Positions 23,222-36,000 of a DNA stretch of 64,000 nt are shown one piece after another. Positions within the stretch are counted from its first letter, which is position 1. Each line of letters begins with the position of its first letter. The DNA comes from Macrostomum hystrix (Eukaryota; Platyhelminthes; Macrostomidae). The position numbers and the translations under genes were made by a program. The notes beneath the pieces were generated by a model. That model was given only the letters and a program-made list of their open reading frames with translations. It had not been told where the DNA came from and searched no databases. The stretch is taken from contig CATNEN010000003.1 of the NCBI GenBank assembly GCA_950097015.1, positions 7,858,501 to 7,922,500 on the forward strand, given 5' to 3'.

Positions 23222-24680
23222 AAGCGAATCCATCAATTTGTTGCTCTTTACGATCGTCCTACAATCAATTATTGTAGTGCTCTAAATGCGTTTGCAATCA
23301 TGCGGATAGTTTAGCAGGTGTTTGTGCCTGGATCTCTCAACAATGTCAATGTGTGCGCTTTTTATTCAATTTTTGCTGCGTTTTATCTTTGTGAAATGGC
23401 GCTTTCAAATCATGCGTAATTCTATTCACTACGATGCAAAAATCGGCGAGTCATTGTTTATCATTTCGGCAACGATCGAGCGGCGACACGCTTCTGTGCA
23501 CCTGCTTAACAATTTGAAATCCCTAACAATTAACAGCATATTGTATAATTATCACGGTATTTTTTTTTATTTAGCCTGCTGCTGCTGCTGTGTTCAACTG
23601 AATAGCTCATGCAGCACATGTGGTTTAAAAGGCTTAGAATGTGAAGCTATACGTCTCAAGAAAGTCAGGACACGGCCCCTTCAATTATTCAAAGATCAGT
23701 ATAGCTCCCATGAGATTGTCAAGCGGATAGCATGTGAGATTGTGGGAAACTTCTAGAGGATAAAACGAGATGACATTAAATAGCTTGCGATCTCAGTGTA
23801 AAATAGATATGGAATAAAACAGCCGGTTGGGTCATGAAGGACCACTTTAGTACGTATATAGTAATCCATCTACACCACTAGGTCCTTGACTTAATCAAGG
23901 GCATAGTATGATATATCGTAGGTCTTTGTAATATAAGTGCATGCAATTTTATTTGTAATTTTCTCAGGTCTTAAGAACGCATTTTGCCTCAGCAAAATTA
24001 AGGGGTAGTATAATTGCTTGTAATTCTCTAAATCAAGGAAAATTAACACATAAACCAACATCCTTATTTGCTGAGACTTTTATTTGAAACTGTAAAATAA
24101 ATTAAAATCGCTTATCAAAAATTAGGACACTTTGTACGTTTCACACCTGAAAAGTGTGCAAACTGTATAATATGGAATTAACTAACGCAGCAGTTTGTTA
24201 CTTTTAACTCCGGTAATAAACAGAATAACACAAATGGGCAATTTTATATAGAAACGAGAGCTAAAAAACAGCCCTATTATATGTTTTTGATTTTTTTAAT
24301 AATTTTTATATTATATTACTATCTTGATGAGCTCTGATGTAAAAGTATGGAAATATTTCTTGTAAAATGTGTTGATTCAATTTATTCCATAACTGATTAA
24401 ATACATCGCTGGACTTGTTTGTTGGCGTTGGCTGACAATTTACAATATGGCATTAAACGTATGCTAATTACTGTGAATTTAGACATTTACATTTGTTTTT
24501 ACGCAGTGCTTTCACATGTCACACCCAAACAGACCTAGCCAGCACTCTTATTTTATTTAGCGGCTGTGTAAACTGGCATATTATTTAGCTCGCAATAATC
24601 GTTGCTTGTATTTATTTTAAAACCCAGTTATCTTATTTATCTGTCTGCATGAAATCTGAAGATCTGAAGAAATAGAAATC
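23222..24680. other. Gene-free 5' flank of WDR45
   Basis: No supported gene. An open frame at 23322-23756 has no usable ATG near its start, no recognisable domain and biased composition, so I do not call it. Confidence 0.55.
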
Positions 24681-27600
24681 ATGCAGAAGAACATTATTCG
24701 ATCAATAAACTTCAATGAAGATTTCTGTAAGTGTTCAGATGCGGCTATCAGTTTATTTTTAATTATTCATAAATAATAATAATGACTAATAATGTATTCT
24801 TTTTTAACCTAGTGAATAATAATAGCAAATTCATAGACCCAGCTAACAAAATTGCTAAGAAATAAAAAAATGTCTTGTTTAGTTTCATTGTATAAAATTT
24901 CTTAATCCATCAAACCATTTTTGTGTGTTTGCAATGTGCTTTTGATCCATAGTCCGGATCATGTCGTTTACACCGGAGATCTCCGGCGTAAATCTGGTTT
25001 GGGATCGGAGGCTGGCGTAAGTGCTTGGCGTAAGTATAGGCCAAAATGTGCCTTGGCGTAAGTGCTTGGCGTAAGTACATGGCATAAATCAAGTGGCGTA
25101 AATGTTAGCACAAATGAGATCATTCACGATCAAATGTATCACTATAGAACATAACACATTTGTGTTAATTATAATGTTTGCGTTAATTAGGAGCAGCATT
25201 AAAACAAAGTTCATTAAAATATTGCAGTTCGTATAAATGAGATAGCAGAATATCTATTGTAGGATAGCAAAAGTTTTTTTAGCTTTAAGATGCTTACTTT
25301 GATACTTGATTCAGAATTTGCAACTTGTGAGATTTTTAAACAGTTGCAACTTCTGAATTTAATTAATCACCGATTAACATGATTTGTGAAGGACCTTTTT
25401 TGGGTGGCGTAAGTCAGAGGGACCTTTTTTGGTTGGCTCAAGTCTGGCGTAAGTGCCAAAAAATGTTGGATTTTTCCTCCGGCGTAAGTCCAGCATGATC
25501 CGGACTATGGCTTTTGATAAGGTTCCAGTCCACCTTGGTGACAAACTACTTTGGCAACAACCATTTTGGTAACAAGTGACTTAAGTGGCAACCATTTTGG
25601 CAAAAATTTATGAATACTTTTTTAATGGCAAGTAAATAAGAAATAATCCACAGCATTTTTTTCACTGATGGCACAAGCTGTTTTGTAACTTTCTATTTAA
25701 ATGCATCACTTTAAGTTTATATGCACATACTAAAATTGTAGTATAAGTTTAAAGTTATAAGTATAACTAATAAGTAAAGATGTAAGTAAATTGATGCTAA
25801 GAAGGTTTTATTATTTTAGATATAGTCAGTGTACTCATCTTAACATGTTGCCTAATTTATAGAAGAAAAGTCATAAGTACTTTTTTACTTCTGTTCTGTA
25901 AGAGAAGTACAAATTCTCTATTAAATATAGTAAAAGCTCTAGCTATCAAAATTTACTAGACACTGCCACTTTATATTTTGTTTGACACAATTCTTTATAG
26001 CAAAATATATTTGTTACTAAAATGGTTATTGTTAAAGTGACTTGTTACTCAAGTGGATTATTTTAGTATATTAGCACTCACAAATCTAATTTAACATGTT
26101 TCATATTAGAATCTTATAAAATCTTAAGCAAGCTAAGGTAATATAAATTTTTGTGTTGAGGTCTATTGAATAACATTTGTAAAAATTTGAGCATGGGAAA
26201 CTCTAAAGAAATAGAAACTAGATTTAATACTTGCAATAGTTCAATTAACCACTTTTGTGTCTATACAATATACATTGTGTCTAAAAGGCACATACATAGG
26301 TATACATAACTTCACATAGCTATATTCATAGCTCTTTATAGTGTCTGTAATTTGCTATGGATTTTACCAATCAGGAATAGGTTGTTAGAGAAGAAAAGCC
26401 ATAAAAAGGGTAATTTTAGACCAAAACTATTATATGATATTGATATGTAGGGTGAAATTTTTGATTAACAGCTCCTAGCTTTTATGTTCACCAAATTTTT
26501 ATCTAAGAAATAAAAAGGAAAAGAAAAAAGTGTCTGTTAAAAGAAGCATTTTTACAATTACTTCAAAACAAGTCTCAAAACTAAAGCTGTTGGTTTTTTA
26601 ATGTTTTAAGTTTGGATGTTATATTTTGCTTTAAATACTGGGCTTCAAAATATTTTCATAAAATTAACTATAATTAACTATAAATAAGCTAGAAACCAGT
26701 CTTTTGTAAGTTAATTAATTTTGAAATATTATTATTTTGATAAATATTTTCACAATTTCCTTATATCTTATTGTTTTTAGCTTGCTTCACCTGCTGCCCA
26801 GATAATGGTGTCCTAGTTTTCAATGTCAATCCATTGGCCTATTTAGGCCAGCTTGGTAAGTGTCTATTTGTAATCTTCAAAACTGTTAAGAAATGTACCA
26901 ATCGAACATTCTTCTTTATTATTCAGATGGAGAAAAACTGGGCAGTTTGTCATCTGCCAGTATGCTGGGTCGCAGTAATTTATTTGCTCTAGTTGGCGGT
27001 GGCAAAACTCCAAAATTTGCTGAAAATGCTAGTAAGTTTAATTTGTTTTATTGTTTTCTTATCTTCTGACTCTTTAATTCATACAATATCTTTTCATCTT
27101 TTCAGTTATCATCTGGGATGAAGCAAAAAAAGATTTCATCATGGAATATGCTTTTAATTCGCCAGTGTTGGGTGTCATTCTACGAAAGAACTGGTTAGTT
27201 ATTTTAGGCATGGTCATGGCCTAACAAAATTGTCAATATTCAATTTGCCGATATGTTGCAAAAATTCTAATTCCTTTGTAAGATTTATTGACTGTGTGGG
27301 AACTTGTTGAAATGTTTTATGTTAGAGCAATTTCTAGATTCAATTTCAGCTTTCAAAAATTTCTTTGTTTCTTTCGATTCATGTAACTAGGTTTACAAAG
27401 AAAGTACAATTTGATGTTATTGCCTATATGTATTGAAATAGCTTACTTATATAGCTGACAAAATGCTGCAGCCATCCATTTAACCTAATGACAAAGTTCG
27501 GCACCCGAATTTCTAGCTGAGCCAATCTTGGTAAAACATCTCAACCTTTACAGCTGGGTGAACTGAAGCAATCGGGAATTAATTAGCGGAGAGATCGAAC

Positions 27601-28770
27601 TCCTGACCTCTTTGTCAAAAGCCCAAATTTTTACCAGTGGGTTACAAACTTACTATCTTATATTTAGTCATAAAGCAATATAAAAATATGGATAAAGTAT
27701 ATAATTACCTTAATGTATCTCTATTTTTCTGTTGCAGCTTGGTGGCTCTGTTGCACAGTTCTGTACAAATCTTCGATTTCCCTAATCAGCCGGAGCGTCG
27801 AGTGGCTCGCCTAGACTGCTGGCCGGCTTCGGCCAGCGGTGCCGCCAGAGGCCTGGCCAGCATGTCTGGCCGACTATTGGCTTTCGCAGCGAAAGGACAG
27901 CCTGGCTATGCTCAACTGGTCCGATTGGATCGTTTGAACTCAGCCCCGGTCCTCATTCACGTGAGTGTACTTTTGGTGCTGTAAATTCCTTCATTTCTAC
28001 CCGTCTTCCTTTTCCTCTACGCCTCTTTACTGTCTTGCTCATATGCTTCATTTCTTTCCTGTCTTTATGGATTTGTTAATTCCTATTACATTTCTTTTAT
28101 GTAATAGGACTGTTTAAATAGGTTATCTCTCCTTAAAAGTGCAAAATCATCTACCCCAATGGTATCCCCCATTTTCAAACTCCAATCCGAAACAAAACAG
28201 GCCCACAAAGCACCACTAGCCGCTATACAGCTAAGTCGAGACGGCGATATACTAGCCACAGCTGGTCAGCGCGGCACTCTGGTTAGACTATTCAGCACGT
28301 CGCATCGTCGCCTACTTCGCGAGCTTCGCCGCGGAGCCGATCCTGCTCTGTTGTACTGCCTGGCATTTAGTCCAGCCGGCGATTTCATTTGCACCGCTTC
28401 GGATAAAGGCACCGTCCACGTCTGGAGTGTCGGCGTCGGCGCCTACGTCAGCGACTCTGGCAGCCTCGACGCGGCCGACGCTTCGTCGCCAACTTCGTCG
28501 CAATCCTCGGCGGCCGCTTCGCCTGTTTCGTCGGCTGCGATGCACTCTTCGTCGGCGAAATTTCTGCCCGATTTGGTTGACGGCGCTCGGGCCGATGTGA
28601 ACTTTAATCTGCCGCCGGACACTCGCTCCAATGTCGCTTTCGTTGGACCGCAGTGCATTGTTGCCCTGACTCTGGACGGTGCCTATAGGCGGTACAGTTT
28701 CACGCAGAGCTGCGTTACTAGAGACGCATTTGACGTCTTTACCGATATGGCGTTGGATTCTGAGTTCTGA
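24681..28770 (+). CDS. WDR45: WIPI4 / WD repeat domain phosphoinositide-interacting protein (PROPPIN)
   Basis: Autophagy beta-propeller that binds PI3P/PI(3,5)P2 and links ATG2 to the phagophore. Six exons: 24681-24726, 26781-26855, 26927-27031, 27106-27193, 27738-27960 and 28201-28770; phases agree at every junction (1107 nt, 368 residues; human WIPI4 has 360). The tiny first exon ends TTC T and splices to give FNEDFSCFTCC, matching FNQDQSCFCC of WIPI4. Other family signatures: GRSNLFALVGGG, PKFAEN, IIWDEAKKDF, ATAGQRGTLVRLF, then ELRRGADPALLYC, which holds the L/FRRG lipid-binding motif (here LRRG), SDKGTVHVW, and the ending RDAFDVFTDM. WIPI3 (WDR45B) is the alternative; RSNL, LRRGADPALLYC and AFDVF favour WIPI4. 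An alanine/serine-rich insert (about 28455-28560) replaces a blade loop. Confidence 0.92.
24947..25510. mobile_element. 564-bp MITE in WDR45 intron 1
   Basis: Perfect 17-bp inverted termini, CCATAGTCCGGATCATG at the left and its complement at the right, flanked by the 8-bp direct repeat CTTTTGAT (24939-24946 and 25511-25518). Internally GGCGTAAGT recurs at least seven times near both ends. There is no coding capacity. An 8-bp duplication fits hAT-type mobilisation, though the termini do not show the usual CAGNG start. Confidence 0.88.
27480..27655 (-). mobile_element. Degraded SINE family B copy in WDR45 intron 4
   Basis: On the minus strand a B-box-like GTCAGGAGTTCGATCTC is followed by GATTGCTTCAGTTCACCCAG and GGTTGAGATG. 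The CTTCAGTTCACCCAGCTG segment is the hallmark shared with copies at 38647, 41890 and 51028. Confidence 0.65.
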
Positions 28771-28918
28771 TTTTGAAATCAATCGTCCTTGTTTGTATGT
28801 AGATTATTGTTATGTTTTATTAGTCCAACTGTTTGAATTAAGCCTTTTTAATGCTGTAATTTTTGGGTCCTAGTTAAGTAGTTCATTTGTAGTTTTTAAT
28901 CATTGTTTATAAGTCATT

Positions 28919-28924
28919 AATAAA
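28919..28924 (+). terminator. WDR45 polyadenylation signal
   Basis: AATAAA about 150 bases after the WDR45 stop codon. Confidence 0.65.
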
Positions 28925-30051
28925 ATTGTTACATAGATTAATGAACTATTTTGCAAAGCTTTAATTTTCAGTTTGACAAACATAAAAAGAGATTATAGCA
29001 ATAATGTCTAGTCTGCCCATGTTGATTGTCTTTTGTTGTTCGTTGTTTTACTAGCGTGTTCTATCTTTCAAGAATTTAATGGTTTATTTTTCTGTGTCTA
29101 GTTATATAGGATTTGATTCGTTTGCTTTAAATCAATAAACTTGCTTTTGAATACTGAAAGTACATTTTTCTTTCGTTATTTTTTATAGTTAAAAAAAGAA
29201 ATGATTATCACGCCCTACAAAGTTAATATTTAGAAATAGCGTGCTATTTTCTAACCATTTTTGTACTTGTTAATTAACAATGTACAAATGCGTGTATATA
29301 CAGGAAAAAATTGTCATGATTTTGGTATAACTAAAAAAATTGCACCCACCTATTTATTCAGTTGCGGTATTATGCTACGTCGAAATGAAAATCTATACAT
29401 CGTTGTACATAATGCATCAGTATCCGGCTCGCTTGCCTGATGTCTTTTTTTAACCTAAAGAAAAAATAGCTTATGAGTCAAACCTTGATAATATTTTCGC
29501 AGTTTTTTTGTCGCTATAAATCTGTAAAAATCGCCAAGTAATGAAAAATATTTTAACCCCTTAGACGCAGCATCTCATGTGAAAATTATTTTTGGTTTTT
29601 TGTCAGTATTTTGTAACCCGGCACGTATCTGTGTACATACGGTGGTAATTATTTTTGGTGTGTGGCGATCTACATAAAGACCAACTAGTACGTGTAAATA
29701 AAAAGAGATTTTAAATATTAATCCATCGACAAAAACAAAAGCTTTTAAACTTCTCTTGCTTTAAAACAATTTTTTGTATATAAGACTAGCAAATCTGACC
29801 CCCTATTTGAAAGCCGCAAAAGCATCTATGAAAGTGTCTTCAGATGGACTAAAGCAATATAGAGTTATATAAATAGCTCGAAAATGAATTGTTTCAATGG
29901 AGTCGGGCCTAGGAGAATTAGCCTCCGCTAGTCTAATATTAGGCCATTCAAAATTCGCATGCTGTGCGTTACTTGTTTTTTTTCAGCCCGAAATTATCAA
30001 CGCTTCCATTTTTATCTGAAGAATTAAATACTTTAATAAAGGTTATCCGCG
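28925..30051. other. Intergenic region between WDR45 and DDX42
   Basis: AT-rich, no gene seen. It should contain the DDX42 promoter; no TATA element close to the ATG is obvious. Confidence 0.6.
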
Positions 30052-33000
30052 ATGCAGTCCGGCCGACCGGGCGATCAGCCTCCAAAGAAAAAATACACGC
30101 CTTACGCTAATCCGCTAGCGGACGAGCCGGAGACAGCCTACGGCGAGAGCTACTATAGTCGCTATGGCAACAGTAGCCGCAGCGCCGTTGTAGACTATCG
30201 GAGGACGCCCGCCGCAGCTCCAATACAGTCGCCTTCCGCGCCGGCGTCTACTGGCTCGCTGTCGAATCTACCAGCCGCTTCGGCGGCCTACGCCTCAGTT
30301 GGTAGGAAGCGAGTCCAAGATGAAGACGATTATTTCTATGGCGACGAAGAGGAAGATCAGTCAGCAGCAGCCGCAGCCAGTCGGGAAGGCGGCGCTGACA
30401 ATGATGACGAAGAAGATCCTTTGGAAGCTTTCATGGCCGGCGTCACCGCTGAAGCTCGTCGAGATCTGGACAGGGTGACTGGACACGCTTCGCCTACTAA
30501 ACAGGCTGAGCAATCGGCTGCCTCACAAAAGCAGCAGCAGCAGCAGCAGAAGCAGGAACTAAAGAAAGGTCTTCGAGAAGATCTCGAACGGGAAGACGAA
30601 ATGGAAGCCTATTTGAAATTCATGCAAGATAATCCCAATGTGGGAGTGCAAGGTGACGACGAAGAGATCTACGAATATGACAACGATGGCAACATTGTCG
30701 AGCGATCCGGTCACAAAGAGATCGATCCATTGCCGCCAATTGATCATTCGCAGATTTCTTATCCTAAATTTGAGAAGAATTTCTACACAATGCATCCAGA
30801 AGTTGCAGCGATGTCGCCTGGACAAGCCGCTGAGTTGCGTAGCAAGCTTGGCATTAAAGTGCAAGGCGTTGAAGCGCCCTACCCGATATGCTCCTTTGCT
30901 CATCTGGGTCTGGACGATCAGCTCATGGATGCCATCTCGCGAGCCGGCTTCACTCAGCCGACGCCCATTCAGGCGCAGGTGCAGAAACCTATTAGATTGT
31001 AACTGATCGTTGCTTAACATCATCTAAATCGCAATTGGTCAAAATCTACTCAACCACCATTACTCAAAATCCACGGAACCATAAATCATCATCATTGCTC
31101 AAAATCTTCTCAACCTTGATTACTCAAAATCTACTGAACCTTGATTACTCAAAATATACTGAACCTTCATTGCTCAAAATCTACTGAACCTTGATTACTC
31201 AAAATCTGCTGAACCTTCATTGCTCAAAATCTTCTCAACCTTGATTACTTAAAATCTGCTGAACCTTCATTGCTCAAAATCTTCTCAACCTTGATTACTC
31301 AAAATCTACTGAACCTTCATTGCTCAAAATCTACTGAACCTTGATTACTCAAAATCTGCTGAACCTTCATTGCTCAAAATCTTCTCAACATTGATTACTC
31401 AAAATCTACTGAACCTTCATTACTCAAAATCTGCTGAACCTTCATTGCTCAAAATCTTCTTAACATTGATTACTCAAAATCTACTGAACCTTCATTACTC
31501 AAAATCTGCTGAACCTTCAGTAATCAAAATCTACTGAACCTTCATTGCTCAAATTCTGCTGAACCTTCATTGCTCAAAATCTACTGAACCTTCATTGCTC
31601 AAAATCTACTGAAACTTCATTGCTCAAAATCTGCTGAACCTTCATTGCTCCAAATCTACTCAACCATCATTGCTCAAAATCTTTTAAACCTTGATTACTC
31701 AAAATCTACTCAACCACAACCATCATCGCTAAAAATTTATTCATGCAAAAACCATGATTGCTCAAAATATTATCAACCTTTATTAAATCGACTCAAACGC
31801 AAACTCGTAATTTCTCTAAAATCTACTCAAGCTTAATTGCTCCCCTCCGTTACCAGGCCTGTCCAGCTGCTCTCGCCGGTCGCGATGTCATCGGCATAGC
31901 CAAAACAGGCAGCGGCAAAACGGTGACCTTCGTTTGGCCCCTAATTATGCACGTATTAGACCAACCCCAGTTGGCACCCGGCGACGGTCCCATTGGTTTA
32001 ATCTGCGCCCCTACACGCGAATTGGCCCTACAAATCTACGCCGAGGCAAAAAAATTTGGCAAACCCTACGGCGTAACAGTTGTATGCGCCTACGGCGGCG
32101 GCAGCATGTGGGAACAGCAGAAGGCTTGCGAGGCCGGCTGCGAGATTCTAGTCTGCACACCCGGCCGTCTAATCGATCTCGTAAAGAAGAAAGCCACGAA
32201 TTTGAGGCGGGTCACTTATCTGGTGTTCGACGAGGCTGACAAAATGTTCCAGTTGGGATTTGAAGCTCAGGTGAGTGACTACTGCTCATATCCTATTTCA
32301 TATTAGGAGTTTAATTAAGGAGGCTACAAAATTGGTTAGGTATTTAATATCCAGCGTTTGTAACTGTAAAATTGCTGCTGGAATTACATCTGGCCTATCC
32401 ATCAGTCCATCCCTTATTCCGTCAGTGAAATCCTTAATCCATCAGTCCATCCCTTATTCCGTCAGTGAAATCCTTAATCCATCAGTCCATCCCTTATTCC
32501 GTCAGTGAAATCCTTAATCCATCAGTCCATCCCTTATTCCGTCAGTGAAATCCTTAATCCATCAGTCCATCCCTTAATCCAACAGTTTATCTTCCAATCC
32601 AACAGTTTATCCCCCAAATTAATCAGTCCAGCCTCCAATCCCTCAGTCCGTTCTCCAATCCCAAAATCCGTTCCCCAATCCCTGAGTCCATCCTCCAATC
32701 CCTAATATCCATTCCCCAACCCCTAATATCCATTCCCCAGCCCCTAATATCCATTCCCCAACCCCTAATATCCATTCCCCAACCCCTAATATCCATTACC
32801 CAACCCCTAATATCCATTCCCCAACCCCTAATATCCATTCCCTAACCCCAAATATCCATTACCCAACCCCTAATATCCATTCCCCAACCCCTAATATCCA
32901 TTCCTCAGCCCCTAATATCCATTCCCCAACCCCTAATATCCATTCCCCAACCCCTAATATCCATTCCCCAACCCCTAATATCCATCCTCCAATCCCTAAT

Positions 33001-36000
33001 ATCCATTCCCCAACCCCTAATATCCATTCCCCAACCCCTAATATTCATTTCCCATTCCCTCAGTTTATCCTCCAATCCCTCAGTCCATCCTCCAATCCCT
33101 CAGTCCATCATGCAATCCCTCAGTTCATTCTCCAATCCGTCAGTCCGTTTTCCAATCCGTCAGTCCATCATCAAATCCATTAGTTCATTCTCCAATCCCT
33201 CTGTCCATTCTCTAATCCCTCAATCCATCTCCAATCCCTCAGTCCATCTCCAATCTCTCTATCTTTCCCATATGCATTCGTATTAAAATCTCCAAATCCT
33301 TTTCTCAGGTGCGCAGCATAGCCAATCACGTCCGACCGGATCGCCAGACACTGCTTTTCTCAGCCACCTTCAAGCGTCGGGTTGAGCGCCTGGTTCGCGA
33401 CATCCTCACCGATCCCGTTCGCATCTGTCAGGGCGAGCTGGGCGAGGGCAACCAGGATGTGCGCCAATTTGTGGAGATTTTTCGCCAAACCGAGGACAAA
33501 TGGATCTGGCTGCAGCGGCATATGGTGTGTTTGCTTGTTTAATTATGTCATAGTTATCAACTCTCCTATTTATATTCTCACTAGAACCCCACTTCCCCCA
33601 ACTAGAATCCAAATTCCAGCTACTACAATCCCACTTCCCCCAAATAGAATCCAACTTCCTGCTACTAGAATCCCACTTCCCCCAACTACAATCCCACTTC
33701 CCCCAACTAGAATCCCACTTCCCCCAACTAGAATCCCACTTCCCCCAACTATAATCCGACTTCCCCCAACTAGAATCCCACTTCCCCCAACTAGAATCCA
33801 ACTTCCAGCTACTAGAATCCCACTTCCCTCTACTAGAATCCCACTTCCCCCAACTAGAATCCCACTTCCCTCTATTAGAATCCCACTTCCAGCTACTAGA
33901 ATCCCACTTCCCTCTACTAGAATCCCACTTCCCCCAACTAGAATCCCACTTCCCCCAACCAGAATCCAACTTCCAGCTACTAGAATCCCACTTCCCCCAA
34001 CTAGAATCCCACTTCCCTCTATTAGAATCCCACTTCCAGCTACTAGAATCCCACTTCCCTCTATTAGAATCCCACTTCCAGCTACTAGAATCCCACTTCC
34101 CTCTACTAGAATCCCACTTCCCCCAACTAGAATCCCACTTCCCCCAACCAGAATCCAACTTCCAGCTACTAGAATCCCACTTCCCCCAACTAGAATCCCA
34201 CTTCCCTCTATTAGAATCCCACTTCCAGCTACTAGAATCCCACTTCCCTCTATTAGAATCCCACTTCCAGCTACTAGAATCCCACTTCCCTCTACTAGAA
34301 TCCCACTTCCCCCAACGAGTATCCCACTTCCCTCTATTAGAATCCCACTTCCAGCTACTAGAATCCCACTTCCCTCTACTAGAATCTCACTTCCCCCTAC
34401 TAGAATCCCACGTTCCCGCACTAGAATCCCACTTCCAGCTACTAGAATCCCACTTCCCTCTACTAGAATCCCACTTCCCCCTACTAGAATCCCGATTTCC
34501 CGCACTAGAATCCCACTTCCCCCTACTAGAATCCCGATTTCCCGCACTAGAATCCCGATTTCCCGCACTAGAATTCCGATTCCCCCCCCATAGAATCCCG
34601 ATTCCGCCTACTAGAATCCCACTTTATCCAACTAGAATCCTACTTGTCCTACTGGAATCCTGCTTGCCCTAATGATATCCTGCATCGCTTCCAAATCCTC
34701 AATTCCATCTCTCTGTAGGCTGGCTTCTGCACCCAGGGCCAGTTGTTGATCTTCGTCACTCGCAAGGCCAACAGTGACGACATTGCCAAACGAGTGTCTG
34801 GCGCCGGTTTCGCCTGTCGACTACTCCACGGCGATATGCACCAGAGTGAGCGAAATGAGGCCATTGCGGCTTTCAAACGCGGCGAATTTCCCATCCTGGT
34901 AGCCACTGACGTAGCCAGTCGCGGCCTGGACATTCCGGCTATTCGCACCGTTGTTAATTACGAAACAGCTCGCGATATCGACACCCACACGCATCGCGTG
35001 GGCCGTACTGGCCGCGCCGGTCAGAAGGGCATTGCCTACACCCTGCTGTTAGATAAGGAGAAGGACTTTGCCGGCCATCTTGTCCGCAATCTGGAGGGGG
35101 TCGGACAGGAGGTTAGTGCTCTCTGTGTCTAACATTTACCAACCTGTCTAACGTGTTCCAATCTGTCTAACAGGAGACACTCCTGTCAAACATGTTCCAA
35201 CCTGTCTAACATGTTCCGATCTGTCTAACATGTTCCGATCTGTCTAACATGTACCAACCTGTCTAACAGGAGACACTCCTGTCTAACATGTTCCAACCTG
35301 TCTAACATGTTTCAACCTGTCTAACATGTTCCAATCTGTCTAACATGTTCCGATCTGTCTAACATGTACCAACCTGTCTAACATGTTCCGATCTGTCTAA
35401 CATGTTCCGATCTGTCTAACATGTACCAACCTGTCTAACATGTTCCGATCTGTCTAACATGTACCAACCTGTTGAAATATTTTATATTCGCCTCTGTTCT
35501 ATCTATGTCTAGCTTAATGAATATTTATATTATCTTCAATTATTATTTCTAGCAGAAAGGCCAATTACAAACGGCTATTTCTAAGAAATGAGGAGGCGTG
35601 GGAAATCGACTATCTTTTCCTGATGTTGCACTCACTTTAGATGTTATGCTCTCAATCGGATTATATTTAGATGGTGTCAAAGCAAACAATCACAAAGATT
35701 CACTATAAAATTACCGGGAGGTGTTTCCGAAACACGAGTGTTTAATGGTTACTCACGGATCCTTTTGTTAGCTCACAACTGGTGGAAAATGGTTTCAAAT
35801 TAGAGATCGGATAGGAGTTCCAGGAATTCTAATCTCAATGAAGTGATTCTTACTCTTTGACTAAGGTATAGTCTGAGGTCTAGAGCCGGCCAGGGATAAC
35901 AATGGCTAGCAAAAGAGAGTGAGCGGATTAGGTCAACTGCGGCTGGCTCGCGCAAAAGGAGGTCGGAGAAGGGAGGGGAACACTTTCTCTCAGTGCAAGA

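Noticed and set aside
23322-23756. A 144-codon open frame
   Set aside because: No good ATG at its start, a run of cysteines from a CTG repeat, no domain or neighbouring splice signals that make a gene model.
33382-34593. A 403-codon frame of RIPLPPT repeats running out of a DDX42 exon
   Set aside because: It starts in an out-of-frame reading of exon 3 and continues into the intron 3 array; the donor at 33524/33525 and the true helicase frame contradict it.
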